Of a stretch of DNA of 64,000 bases, positions 45,621 to 53,787 are shown piece after piece. The notes under the pieces are model-generated. The model made no database searches. It was not told where the DNA came from and worked only from the letters and a program-made list of their open reading frames with translations. The DNA lies in contig NZ_JAGFNP010000004.1 of assembly GCF_017592475.1 (NCBI RefSeq), positions 248,001 to 312,000 on the forward strand. Direction: 5' to 3'. The translations under genes and the position numbers were made by a program. The DNA comes from Glycomyces niveus. GTDB taxonomy: Bacteria > Actinomycetota > Actinomycetes > Mycobacteriales > Micromonosporaceae. Position 1 is the first letter of the stretch. Each line of letters begins with the position of its first letter.

Positions 45621-47552
45621 CTAATGCTGTGCATCCTTGCGCTCACGGTGCACGACGACTTCGCCAGCTGGCACGTCGACCACGGACTTGGAGCTCTTGA
45701 CCTTCGCGTCGGCGTCCGTGTGGTTGATGCAGAACAGCCAGCTGCGGCCGTCCTCGTGGGCGCGGCGCACGACCTCAACGCCCAGCGGCGCCTCCGCCAC
45801 GGGCGCGACCCCGGCATCGGCGGCGGCCGCGGCGACGATGCGATCGAGCGTGGCATCGTCGGGGAAGGTCGTCAGATAGTGCGCGGTGCCCTGTCCGAAT
45901 CGGTTGACCAGCCAAGCCGGACTCCCGTCCGCATACGTGTCACGGACCTCGGCACCCGTCGGCTCGGCCGCCTCGCTCCAGATCGTGCCGTGCCCGCCCG
46001 AGGCGAGCTCGACCCTTCCGCCGATCAGCGGGTAGAACTCCTCGCTGCGCACCCCGACCACGTCGCGGAACGCGCCAGGGTAGCCGCCCAGGTAGACCGT
46101 GTCGGTCTCGTCCGCGATCCCCGAATATGGGGTGACAAGCACGGTGCCGCCGCCGTCCACGAACCGCCGCAGGTTCTGCGCGCCCTTGCGCGACATCAAA
46201 TAGATTGCGGGAACGACCACGAACTTGTACTTCGACAGGTCCCCTTCAGGCTCGGCGACATCGACAGTGAGCCTTGCTCGCCACAAAGCTGCATAGTAGA
46301 CATTGAAGATGCCCTGCGCCGTGAACTCGTCAGTCGGACGCGTCTCGTGCTCCTGCGCCCACCGATTGGGGAAGTCCCACAGGATCGCGGTGTCGGCGTC
46401 CACCCGCGAGCCCTCGACCTCGGCGAGCTCGCCCAGGCGCGTGCCCAGCTCGCAGACCTCGCGCCAGATCTTGGAGTCCGTGCCCGCGTGCGGGACCATC
46501 CCCGAGTGCCACTTCTCGGCGCCCTGCTTCGAAGCCCGCCACTGGAAGAACATGATCGCGTCCGCGCCGCGCGCGAAATACGCGAGCGAGTTGCGGAGCA
46601 TTTCGCGCGGGGCCTTCGCCCGGTTGCGGCCCTGCCAATTGACGGCGGAGGTGGAGGTCTCCATGAGGATCCACGGCCTGCCGTTCCCGAGCGACCGAGC
46701 GTAGTCCGCGGCGAAACCTAGGTTCACGTGCGGGTCTTCGCCCTCGAGGTAGTGGTCGGTCGAGACGATGTCGACGGCCCCGCTGAACTCCCACAAGTCG
46801 GTGTTCTCGTGTGCGCCGGTCAAGAAGTTCGTGGTCATCGGCTTGTCCGAATACCTTCCGATGACCGCGGCCTCGGCGAGGTAATTCTGCTTGAGCCGCC
46901 AAGAACAGTAGCGCTTCCAGTCGAGCACCAGGCCCGGATTCGGCATCGTGGGGGTCGGCAGGGGCGCGTACACCTGGTCCCACGCGGAGTACGTCTGCGA
47001 CCAGAACGCGGTGCCCCACGCGGCGTTGAGGCCGTCCAGGTCGCCGTACCGTTCGCGCAGCCACATCCGGAACTTCGCCGTGGCGGCCTTGGTGTACGAG
47101 CGGGCGTTATGGCAGCCGTACTCGTTGTGGATATGCCACAAGGCGAGTGCCGGGTGCGCCGAGTAGCGGCAGGCCAGCTGCTCGGTCACGGCGAGGGCCT
47201 TGGCGAGGTACACGTCCGAGGACGGGTCGAAGCCCTGGCGGGAGCCGTGCGTCAATTGGCGGCCCCCGGCGTCGACCATGACCGCCTCGGGGTAGGTCGC
47301 GGCGAACCACGGCGGCGGGGACGCGGTCGGGGTGGCCAGGCAGGCCTCGATCCCGTTGGCGGCGAGGAGGTCCAGGAGCTCGTCGAACCATCCGAACTCG
47401 AACCGGCCCTCTTCCGGTTCCAGTAGCGCCCAGGAGAAGATGCCGACGGTGACGCGGTTGACGCCCGCCTCGCGCATCAGGCGCATGTCCTCGGCCCAGG
47501 TCTCGCGCGGCCACTGCTCGGGGTTGTAGTCGGCGCCGTAAGCGATCGCCAT
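45621..47552 (-). CDS. GH42 beta-galactosidase
   Basis: 643 residues from ATG 47552 (AAGGAG, 7 nt). The GH42 core begins YGADYNPEQWPRETWAEDMRLMREAGVNRVTVG. The acid/base Glu is in LWHIHNEYGCHN and the nucleophile Glu in WILMETSTSAVNW, followed by the trimerisation domain (FVVVPAIYLMSRKGAQNLRRFVDGGG) and the short C-terminal beta-domain. No signal peptide: cytoplasmic. It starts 39 nt after the glycosyltransferase stop on the same strand, so it may be the last gene of the biosynthetic operon. Alternatively it is an independent catabolic gene. Length and motifs match functional GH42 enzymes. Confidence 0.9.
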   Translation of the reverse strand: MAIAYGADYNPEQWPRETWAEDMRLMREAGVNRVTVGIFSWALLEPEEGRFEFGWFDELLDLLAANGIEACLATPTASPPPWFAATYPEAVMVDAGGRQLTHGSRQGFDPSSDVYLAKALAVTEQLACRYSAHPALALWHIHNEYGCHNARSYTKAATAKFRMWLRERYGDLDGLNAAWGTAFWSQTYSAWDQVYAPLPTPTMPNPGLVLDWKRYCSWRLKQNYLAEAAVIGRYSDKPMTTNFLTGAHENTDLWEFSGAVDIVSTDHYLEGEDPHVNLGFAADYARSLGNGRPWILMETSTSAVNWQGRNRAKAPREMLRNSLAYFARGADAIMFFQWRASKQGAEKWHSGMVPHAGTDSKIWREVCELGTRLGELAEVEGSRVDADTAILWDFPNRWAQEHETRPTDEFTAQGIFNVYYAALWRARLTVDVAEPEGDLSKYKFVVVPAIYLMSRKGAQNLRRFVDGGGTVLVTPYSGIADETDTVYLGGYPGAFRDVVGVRSEEFYPLIGGRVELASGGHGTIWSEAAEPTGAEVRDTYADGSPAWLVNRFGQGTAHYLTTFPDDATLDRIVAAAAADAGVAPVAEAPLGVEVVRRAHEDGRSWLFCINHTDADAKVKSSKSVVDVPAGEVVVHRERKDAQH

Positions 47553-47591
47553 GCGAGTGCTCCTTCGCTCGGTGTGGATTGCCGGTGTCGC

Positions 47592-49079
47592 TCATGTCGA
47601 CGGAAGTGCGAACGCGGACCCTTGCGCCGCCAAGCTCCTGACGACGTCTTCCGGCAGACGCCATGTATCCATGGATGGACAAGTGATGACCTTCAGTGGA
47701 TTCGAGTCGGCAGGGCCGAGGCGGACCGGTCGCAGTCCGCGATGCGGATCGGCGATGAGCAAAAGCCCGGCCGAATAGCTCACCCAGGGCGCGAGGATGT
47801 AGGTCGACCGCTCGTCGAAGGCGAGCGGTTCCTCCATGCCGTACGCCTCGAAGAAGATTCGCGCGATGGGATCCTCATAGCCGGCGTATATCTTGCGCGT
47901 CCCGCCGAACCGGGCCCTCCGCGCGTCGAGGTAGTCCTGGGTCGTCGACCTCTTCAGCGGCACGGGATCGCCGTCGGGCCTGCCGAGCATTTCAATGGTG
48001 CGTGCCACCACTTCGCGCTCCGAGAACTCAACGCGAGCCCGATCGAGCGTGGCGTCGTCCGCAGCCGTCGGCTTGCTCTCGACCGCTTCCATAATGGCGT
48101 TTGCCAGCGAGACAGGATGCACCACGGGGCCCATCGTCGATCGATGCACCGGCACCAGAGTCAACTGCCGGGGAAACCACTCTCGGAACCCGAAATGACC
48201 GCCCCACGCCGTGGTCACGACCTGACGGCCGTTGACCAGGGACGCCAGTACCGACGAGCCGAAGTTCTCATCGGAATGCACCGTCGGCGACACGAAGACA
48301 TGCGGCTCTTGATGCACGTTGTAAAAGAGCCAGTCCCGGGGTTTGGGCCCGTGCCACCGCACCACGTCCGCCAGGCCCAGCGACTCGGTGAGCTCGCGAA
48401 GGTAGGCGCCGTAGCCGGGGAACTTGAGGCCCATGTTCGGGCTTCCGAGATCGTCTTCGCCGCCGTACACGTCCAAGGTGACGTTCGGCGCGCCGTCGAG
48501 GACGGTGCGCATGAGCCAGAGGGCGAACAGCAGGGTGTGCAGGTTCTTCTGCTCCGAGATGCGCCCGACGTAGGCCAATCGCGTGGTCCCGTGCTCGGGA
48601 TCCCGCCCGCCGCTTCGCACCCTGAACTGGTCCACCAGGGGGAACGGGATGACCTCGATCCTGGCGTTCGGGAAACAGGCGCGCATCGCGACCGCTTCCG
48701 CTTGGCACGACACCACGAACGTGTCCCTCTCGCTCACGATGTCCGAGAGGCCGCGGAAGGCTTCGAGGCCTTCCGTGGCGTCCCCGTGAATGTAGACGGT
48801 CATCGGCGCCGCCGCCTTCAGCTGCGACCGCAGCAGGAGTGCGACCTCGACCGTCCCGGGCGTCACGGAGGTGATGACGATGCGCTTCAACTGCGCGGCA
48901 GAGGTGTGCAGCTCTTGCTCGAGTTCCGATGTCAGTGGTACGCACAGCGTGCGGACGTGCTCGAGCCCGGTCCGGCCGACGGCCGCCCAGACGCGGTCGA
49001 TGGCCGGGATGATCTCCTGAAGGCTCAGCCACCACTCTTTCTCCCTGGTGGTCAGCACCAGGATGTCGTCGCCGCTCAA
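47592..49079 (-). CDS. Family 4-like glycosyltransferase of the guanidino/carbamoyl cluster
   Basis: 495 residues. The start is TTG 49079, overlapping the aminotransferase stop (TTGA). The C-terminal GT-B domain shows RLAYVGRISEQKNLHTLLFAL, a donor-site acidic stretch HVFVSPTVHSDENFGSSVLASLVNG (the E-x7-E equivalent) and GGHFGFREWF. The N-terminal half is divergent. A further 130 residues after the GT-B fold (from about 370) match nothing I know. It probably transfers an activated sugar to the cluster's intermediate. Translational coupling to the aminotransferase supports a shared pathway. Confidence 0.78.
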   Translation of the reverse strand: MSGDDILVLTTREKEWWLSLQEIIPAIDRVWAAVGRTGLEHVRTLCVPLTSELEQELHTSAAQLKRIVITSVTPGTVEVALLLRSQLKAAAPMTVYIHGDATEGLEAFRGLSDIVSERDTFVVSCQAEAVAMRACFPNARIEVIPFPLVDQFRVRSGGRDPEHGTTRLAYVGRISEQKNLHTLLFALWLMRTVLDGAPNVTLDVYGGEDDLGSPNMGLKFPGYGAYLRELTESLGLADVVRWHGPKPRDWLFYNVHQEPHVFVSPTVHSDENFGSSVLASLVNGRQVVTTAWGGHFGFREWFPRQLTLVPVHRSTMGPVVHPVSLANAIMEAVESKPTAADDATLDRARVEFSEREVVARTIEMLGRPDGDPVPLKRSTTQDYLDARRARFGGTRKIYAGYEDPIARIFFEAYGMEEPLAFDERSTYILAPWVSYSAGLLLIADPHRGLRPVRLGPADSNPLKVITCPSMDTWRLPEDVVRSLAAQGSAFALPST

Positions 49080-50350
49080 GGCGCGCCCCCGTCGTCGCCG
49101 GCGCCGATATGCCCGGCGAGCGCGCCCTTCACGGACGCGTGGAGGATCTCCAGTGCCCGGTCGATATCACCGCCGGAGACGGTGACCGGGGGCAGGAGCT
49201 TCACGACCGCTCCGTCCGAGCCGCAGGTCTCAACCAGAAGGCCGCGCTCGAATGCCGCTGTGCTGATCCGCTTGGCGATCTCGCCGCTGGCGGCATGCAA
49301 GCCGTGTGCGAGACCGCGGCCCCGGGCCGTCGGGGTCGCCTCGGGAAAGGAGGCCGCGATCTGTTCGAGGCCCTCGGCGACGCGTGCTCCCTTGGCCCGC
49401 ACGGAAAGCTCCAACTCGTCGTCGCTCCAGTACGCGCGCATCGCCGCGGCGCTGGTCACGAACGCGAGGTTGAACCCGCGGAAGGTGCCGTTGTGCTCCG
49501 CGGGCTTCCAGATGTCCAGTTCGGGCCGGATCAGCGTGAGCGCCATCGGCAGTCCGTATCCGCTGATGCCCTTCGACAGGCACACGATGTCCGGTTCGAT
49601 GCCGGCTTCCTCAAAACTGAAAAAGGAGCCGACGCGGCCGCAGCCCATCTGGATGTCGTCGATGATGATGAGGATGCCGTGGCGCTTGCACACGGTGGCG
49701 AGCTCGCGCAGCCACTCGGTTCGGGCTACGTGGATCCCGCCTTCACCCTGGACGGTCTCGACGATGACGGCGGCCGTCCCGGTGAGGCCGCCGGCGCTGG
49801 ACGCCAGCTGGGCCTCGATGCCGGCGACGTCGGTGCGGTGGTCGTCGTAGGGCAGTTGGGCGCTGTGCGACAGCGGGATGCCGGCGCTGCGGCGTACCGC
49901 TCGGTTGCCGTTCACCGACAGCGCGCCCATGGTCATGCCGTGGAACGCGTTCTCGAAGTAGGCCACCCATTGTCTTCCGGTGGCCTTGCGCGCCAACTTG
50001 AGCGCCGCTTCCACCGCGTTCGCGCCCGCGGGGCCGGGGAAGACGACCGTATAGTCCAGTCCGCGGGGAGTGAGTATCTGCTCCTCCAGCGCCTCCAGAA
50101 GATCCGCGCGGGCCGCCGTCCACATGTCGAGGGCGTGCGTCACCCCGTCCTGCTCGATATAGCGCATGAGCGCCCGCTTGAGCACGGGGTCGTTGTGGCC
50201 GTAGTTGAGGGTGCCGGCTCCGGCGAAGAAGTCCAGGTACGGTGTGCCGTCCACACTGTAGAGCCAGCTGCCCTCGGCCCGGTCGAACACGACAGGCCAG
50301 TTCCGGCTGTAGCTGCGCACGGCTGACTCTCGCCGCTCGAAGATGCTCAA
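49076..50350 (-). CDS. Class III aminotransferase, EctB-like (diaminobutyrate type)
   Basis: 424 residues. TTG 50350 is chosen because the opening SIFERRESAVRSYSRNWPVVFDRA aligns with the start of EctB-type diaminobutyrate aminotransferases (I-F-E-R-x-E-S-x-V-R-S-Y). No in-frame ATG fits. PLP motifs: ENAFHGMTMGALS, the Asp in IIIDDIQMGCGR, and the Schiff-base Lys in VCLSKGISGYG. EctB-type enzymes convert aspartate semialdehyde to L-2,4-diaminobutyrate with glutamate. EctA and EctC genes are absent, so it should supply diaminobutyrate, or transaminate another oxo compound, for the cluster and not for ectoine. Confidence 0.87.
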   Translation of the reverse strand: MSIFERRESAVRSYSRNWPVVFDRAEGSWLYSVDGTPYLDFFAGAGTLNYGHNDPVLKRALMRYIEQDGVTHALDMWTAARADLLEALEEQILTPRGLDYTVVFPGPAGANAVEAALKLARKATGRQWVAYFENAFHGMTMGALSVNGNRAVRRSAGIPLSHSAQLPYDDHRTDVAGIEAQLASSAGGLTGTAAVIVETVQGEGGIHVARTEWLRELATVCKRHGILIIIDDIQMGCGRVGSFFSFEEAGIEPDIVCLSKGISGYGLPMALTLIRPELDIWKPAEHNGTFRGFNLAFVTSAAAMRAYWSDDELELSVRAKGARVAEGLEQIAASFPEATPTARGRGLAHGLHAASGEIAKRISTAAFERGLLVETCGSDGAVVKLLPPVTVSGGDIDRALEILHASVKGALAGHIGAGDDGGAP

Positions 50351-50428
50351 TGGATAAATCCGCCTGTCGATGTCGCGGGGATCGCGTTGAAGAATGGGGT
50401 GGCATGCCGATTCAGGCCGGAACCGGGT

Positions 50429-51385
50429 TCACGACGTCTCCATCGACCACAGCAGCGCCGCCGCAGCGGCGGAGGCCTTGTGGAAGGCTTGCCGGGCCAC
50501 GAGGGAGGTCGTGCCTTTCCCGTCCAGCACGTCCGAGGTCGCCTCCTGGTCGCGGACCGCCGGCAGGTCGTGCATGAACACCGCTTCGGTCGATCCGCTG
50601 AAACGATCCATCAGTTCCTTGGTCACGGCGAACGGGGCGAACTGGGAGAGCCAGTCGGGTTCCTTGCGCGGCTCGCCCATCGACTGCCAGCGCGTGGTGT
50701 ACACCGCGTCGACGGGGTCAGGTGAGTCGGGCACGTGGTGATGTTGGCGAACCGCCTCTCCACCGCGGATGGCGTTGAGCGATTGGATCTCTTCGGCAGT
50801 GAAGCCCGTGCCGGCCGGGCTGTACACGTCGAGCCTCTTGAAGGGGAGCGTGCTGACGAGCAGCGCCAGCGACCGGGCGGTGTTGTTCACCTCGCCCAGG
50901 TAGGCCAATCGAAGGTCCTCGGTCTTGCCGAAATGCTCGCGCAGCGCGCAGAGGTCGGCAATCGCCTGGGTGGGGTGCTCGTGGTAGGTCAAGGCGTTGA
51001 TGGTCGCCGGCACTTGGGAGGCCAGTTCGACCAGTTCGTGCTGCGGGCCGTTGGTGCGGGCGACGACGATGTCGAGGTAGTTCGCGAGCATGGCGCCCGT
51101 GTCGCTCCACGTCTCGCCGGTGGAGACTTGGAGATCGGCCCGGCCCAGGTGCAGCACATCGCAGCCGAGGGTCATCGCGGCACTCCAGAACGACGTCCGG
51201 GTCCGGGTGGACGGTGCGGTGAACACCAGACCCACCCGCGTGCCCGTCAACCGCTCTTCGAACAGCTGTGGTGCCTGTCCGTATCGGAACGCGATCTCGC
51301 CGAGTTCCGCTATGTCCTCCGCGCTGAGGTCCGCCAAGCTCAAGATCGGTCGTCGGCCTGAACGTACGGTTGTCACCACTTCCAC
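50429..51385 (-). CDS. Ornithine-carbamoyltransferase homologue with altered substrate motif
   Basis: 318 residues from a GTG near 51385; GTGs at 51379 and 51376 are alternatives. The carbamoyl-phosphate site is intact: STRTRTSF at 59-66 and HEHPTQAIADL. The SMG loop that binds the alpha-amino acid is present (TTRWQSMGEPRKE). The catalytic HCLP of ornithine transcarbamylases is HDLP here, so the Cys that contacts the side-chain amine is an Asp. This suggests carbamoylation of a different amine such as diaminobutyrate. Recycling ornithine made by the neighbouring amidinotransferase is the alternative. 51 nt behind the amidinotransferase. Confidence 0.85.
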   Translation of the reverse strand: MEVVTTVRSGRRPILSLADLSAEDIAELGEIAFRYGQAPQLFEERLTGTRVGLVFTAPSTRTRTSFWSAAMTLGCDVLHLGRADLQVSTGETWSDTGAMLANYLDIVVARTNGPQHELVELASQVPATINALTYHEHPTQAIADLCALREHFGKTEDLRLAYLGEVNNTARSLALLVSTLPFKRLDVYSPAGTGFTAEEIQSLNAIRGGEAVRQHHHVPDSPDPVDAVYTTRWQSMGEPRKEPDWLSQFAPFAVTKELMDRFSGSTEAVFMHDLPAVRDQEATSDVLDGKGTTSLVARQAFHKASAAAAALLWSMETS

Positions 51386-51436
51386 CGCCTCGCGTCATGG
51401 GTGTTCATCCTGATCCACCCCGTCTGTCTACTTTGG

Positions 51437-52549
51437 TTAATCTAGATAGTTCTCGGGTCCGCCGTCTCGAACGGTGTCCAATGTGACGCAGTGGAATCCG
51501 CCGCCGAGCACTCGAGAGTGGCGGAGCCTGCGCGGGACGACGGTGATGCCCTTCGCCTCCAGCAGGCGGATCAGCTCCGTCTGGTTGCCGTCGACGATCG
51601 CCGTTTCAGGGCTCACCATCAGTAGGTTCATGCCCACCCAAGGCGTGCTTAGGGTCCTGGAGAGGAGCGGTGCCTTCGGCTCCTCGATGGGCGGGCACCA
51701 GATCACGTCCCAGTTGCGCAGCACCTCCGGAATGGTGTCCGGCCGCACGCGTTCGGGGTTGAGCAGGACCAGCCCCGGGCGCAGGAAGCAGATGGTGCTG
51801 TCGATGTGCGTCCCTTGGTAGAGGCCGCGCAGCGGGTGCACTCGGATGTCCCCCAGCAGTTTCAGGGTCGACTGCAGCCAGCGCAGCCCGATCTCGTTGC
51901 CGCTGCGTGATACCTGGTAGAAGACGTCCCGTCCGAGTCGCACGACGTTGGCGGCCTCGAATGCCGGTTCCACCTCGCCCAGCACCGGAGCGCCTGACGC
52001 GTCCGTGAGGTACAGCTCGTCGCGGAGCTCGGGCCGGGGAGCGCCCAGCCACTGCGCTCCGCGCTCGAGATAGTCCTGGAAGAGTCCCCTCAGGTTGGAC
52101 AACTCGAAGTACCGGGCGCGCGAAGGGCTGGGCGTTTCGATGATGGCGGAGCCTACGACGAGGGCGAGGTCGCGGGGGCAGTACGAATGGCGACCGCGGG
52201 TCCGCCAGCCCGGTCCGCCGAACTCCGCTTCGTTGTCCGCCGTCGGCGGCTGGTGGACGACGATCCCCATGTCGCGGAGGGTGGTCACCAGGTCGGCCAG
52301 GTCCTCGTTCGACTCTTCGATGACCTGCTGCGGGAAGCGACCACCGACCTGTTCGCGTTCCGTCGGCGACAGTTCGGGGTAGTCGTTCAGCCAGGCCGAT
52401 ACGTCGGTCTGGGGCGGCACCCCCGCGCGGGTGGCGTCGCCGACGATGATCTCCCGAAGCGGCGAGAACTCGTCCCAGGAGTTCACCGCCTTCGCCCCGT
52501 GGGCGGCGCTGGAATCGGCCGCGGTGTGCGTGCCTTGCAGATCTACCAT
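51437..52549 (-). CDS. Amidinotransferase (glycine/inosamine amidinotransferase family)
   Basis: 370 residues from ATG 52549 (AAGGAG, 8 nt). VNSWDEFSPLREIIVGDA is the family's start. RGRHSYCPRDLALVVGSAIIETP, catalytic His in YQGTHIDSTICFLRPG, and nucleophile Cys354 in LGGGFHCVTLD are all present. It transfers the amidino group of arginine to an amine, releasing ornithine. Relatives include GATM, StrB (streptomycin) and SxtG (saxitoxin). In this cluster the acceptor may be diaminobutyrate or an amino-sugar/cyclitol; sequence does not decide. Confidence 0.93.
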   Translation of the reverse strand: MVDLQGTHTAADSSAAHGAKAVNSWDEFSPLREIIVGDATRAGVPPQTDVSAWLNDYPELSPTEREQVGGRFPQQVIEESNEDLADLVTTLRDMGIVVHQPPTADNEAEFGGPGWRTRGRHSYCPRDLALVVGSAIIETPSPSRARYFELSNLRGLFQDYLERGAQWLGAPRPELRDELYLTDASGAPVLGEVEPAFEAANVVRLGRDVFYQVSRSGNEIGLRWLQSTLKLLGDIRVHPLRGLYQGTHIDSTICFLRPGLVLLNPERVRPDTIPEVLRNWDVIWCPPIEEPKAPLLSRTLSTPWVGMNLLMVSPETAIVDGNQTELIRLLEAKGITVVPRRLRHSRVLGGGFHCVTLDTVRDGGPENYLD

Positions 52550-52683
52550 GTGATGTGCTCCTTCTGCCCGCGTGCCGAGCCGGCGGAGCGGTCTCGTCGC
52601 CGAGACCTCCGCCGGCCGGGCTCCTCTTGAAACTCACGAGTCGGTCATCACCGGGCGGTGCGAATCCGCCGCCCGAGTATCGG

Positions 52684-53655
52684 CTAGTCGGGAATGCGAG
52701 TGCCCCAGCGTCGGTATGTGAGGGCGGACGCGCAGATCATGCTCCGCATCAGCCACCGGTCGGTCCCGTCGAATCGTGCGGCGAACGGCGTGCGGGCGTG
52801 GACGACCCGCTTGTTGTCGAAGATCAGCAGGTCGCCCGGCTCCATCACGTGCGAGATGGCGACCTTGTCGAGGCCTGCGCCCAGTTCCCGGAGTGCATGC
52901 GCCGCTTCCGTGTCGGTCTCATCGGGTGCGATGTGGTGCGTGTCGTAGGCGATCTCCGGCGATTCGTCCGACCCGGACAGGATCGACGCGCGGCGCAGCG
53001 GCGCGTCGGCCAGCACGTGCGCGGGGTCGGGACGCACGTTGTAGCGCGGCTCCCGAAGCGTCGCGACCAGTTCGGGCGCGAGCTCGACGGCGTTGACCGG
53101 GGCGTACATCGATGCGGCCGAGGGGTCGCCTCGCAGGCAGATGAGGCCCGCGTAGTCGCACCGGTCGTCGCGGAAGCTGTCCTCGCAGTGCCAGTCGAGG
53201 ATCCCGGTGCTGCTCTGGCTCGTCTGGGTGAACTCCATGCCCTGCACAGGGACCATGTTCTGGACGATGCGACCCTCGTAGAGGGAGGAGTAGGTGAAGG
53301 GCTCGCCGAGCATGACGGTCACGGAGGTCAGCAGCAGTGCCGCCTGCTGCCCGGCACCCGTCGTCCGCGCCCACGGGGCCTCGGCGGTCGGCGGGAACGC
53401 CACGTCCCTCGGCAGGAGCCCGCGCAGGAGAACCACGTCCCCTTCCGGTGCGTAGCGCCGGTATTCGATCACGCGGCGGCGCAGTTCGGCCGGCAGGAGC
53501 ACGTTCGCCTCAAGGGCAAGATCGACGAATTCGTCCGGGGTGAGCGTGTCGAGGTCCCTGCCGTCGATCAGCCGGCTGATCGCGCCCCAGAGCGCGTCGG
53601 CTTCTTCGGGCTGGATCTCGATCATCGATGTGCTTGGTTCGGCAGCTGGTTTCAT
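52684..53655 (-). CDS. Fe(II)/2-oxoglutarate oxygenase, VioC/AsnO-like
   Basis: 323 residues from ATG 53655 (GAGG, 8 nt); ATG 53670 is possible. The iron triad is H156-x-E158 in LDWHCEDSF and H286 in NKRVVHARTPF; R300 or R304 (DRWLMR) binds 2-oxoglutarate. The HxE form and the surrounding TQTSQSSTGILDWH are those of the clavaminate-synthase-like beta-hydroxylases of free amino acids (VioC for arginine, AsnO for asparagine). It probably hydroxylates the beta-carbon of arginine or a shorter guanidino or ureido amino acid in this pathway. First gene behind the promoter at 53705-53733. Confidence 0.86.
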   Translation of the reverse strand: MKPAAEPSTSMIEIQPEEADALWGAISRLIDGRDLDTLTPDEFVDLALEANVLLPAELRRRVIEYRRYAPEGDVVLLRGLLPRDVAFPPTAEAPWARTTGAGQQAALLLTSVTVMLGEPFTYSSLYEGRIVQNMVPVQGMEFTQTSQSSTGILDWHCEDSFRDDRCDYAGLICLRGDPSAASMYAPVNAVELAPELVATLREPRYNVRPDPAHVLADAPLRRASILSGSDESPEIAYDTHHIAPDETDTEAAHALRELGAGLDKVAISHVMEPGDLLIFDNKRVVHARTPFAARFDGTDRWLMRSMICASALTYRRWGTRIPD

Positions 53656-53704
53656 TCCGAGTCGCCTCATCTCTGCGTATCTGGTACGTATCGATATATT
53701 CGTA

Positions 53705-53733
53705 ATTATAAGTGACAATCCGGGCTACGTCAA
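53705..53733 (-). promoter_or_regulatory. Sigma70-type promoter for oxygenase-amidinotransferase operon
   Basis: Minus-strand TTGACG (53733-53728), 17-nt spacer, TATAAT (53710-53705) in a locally A/T-rich stretch. Start of transcription is expected near 53698, about 43 nt before the oxygenase ATG. It divides the biosynthetic genes into two transcription units. Confidence 0.8.
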
Positions 53734-53787
53734 TATGGAATATTTTGGGGCCCTTGAGGTTTCATCGAAACCGAACGGACGCGGAGA

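Noticed and set aside
49076..50350. Ectoine biosynthesis locus
   Set aside because: Only an EctB-like gene is present; no EctA, EctC or EctD, and the neighbours are secondary-metabolism enzymes. The Fe/2OG oxygenase has HxE and is not EctD-like.
52684..53718. TTG 53718 as start of the oxygenase
   Set aside because: It would start inside the A/T-rich promoter stretch upstream of the -10-proximal start site; ATG 53655 has a GAGG at 8 nt.
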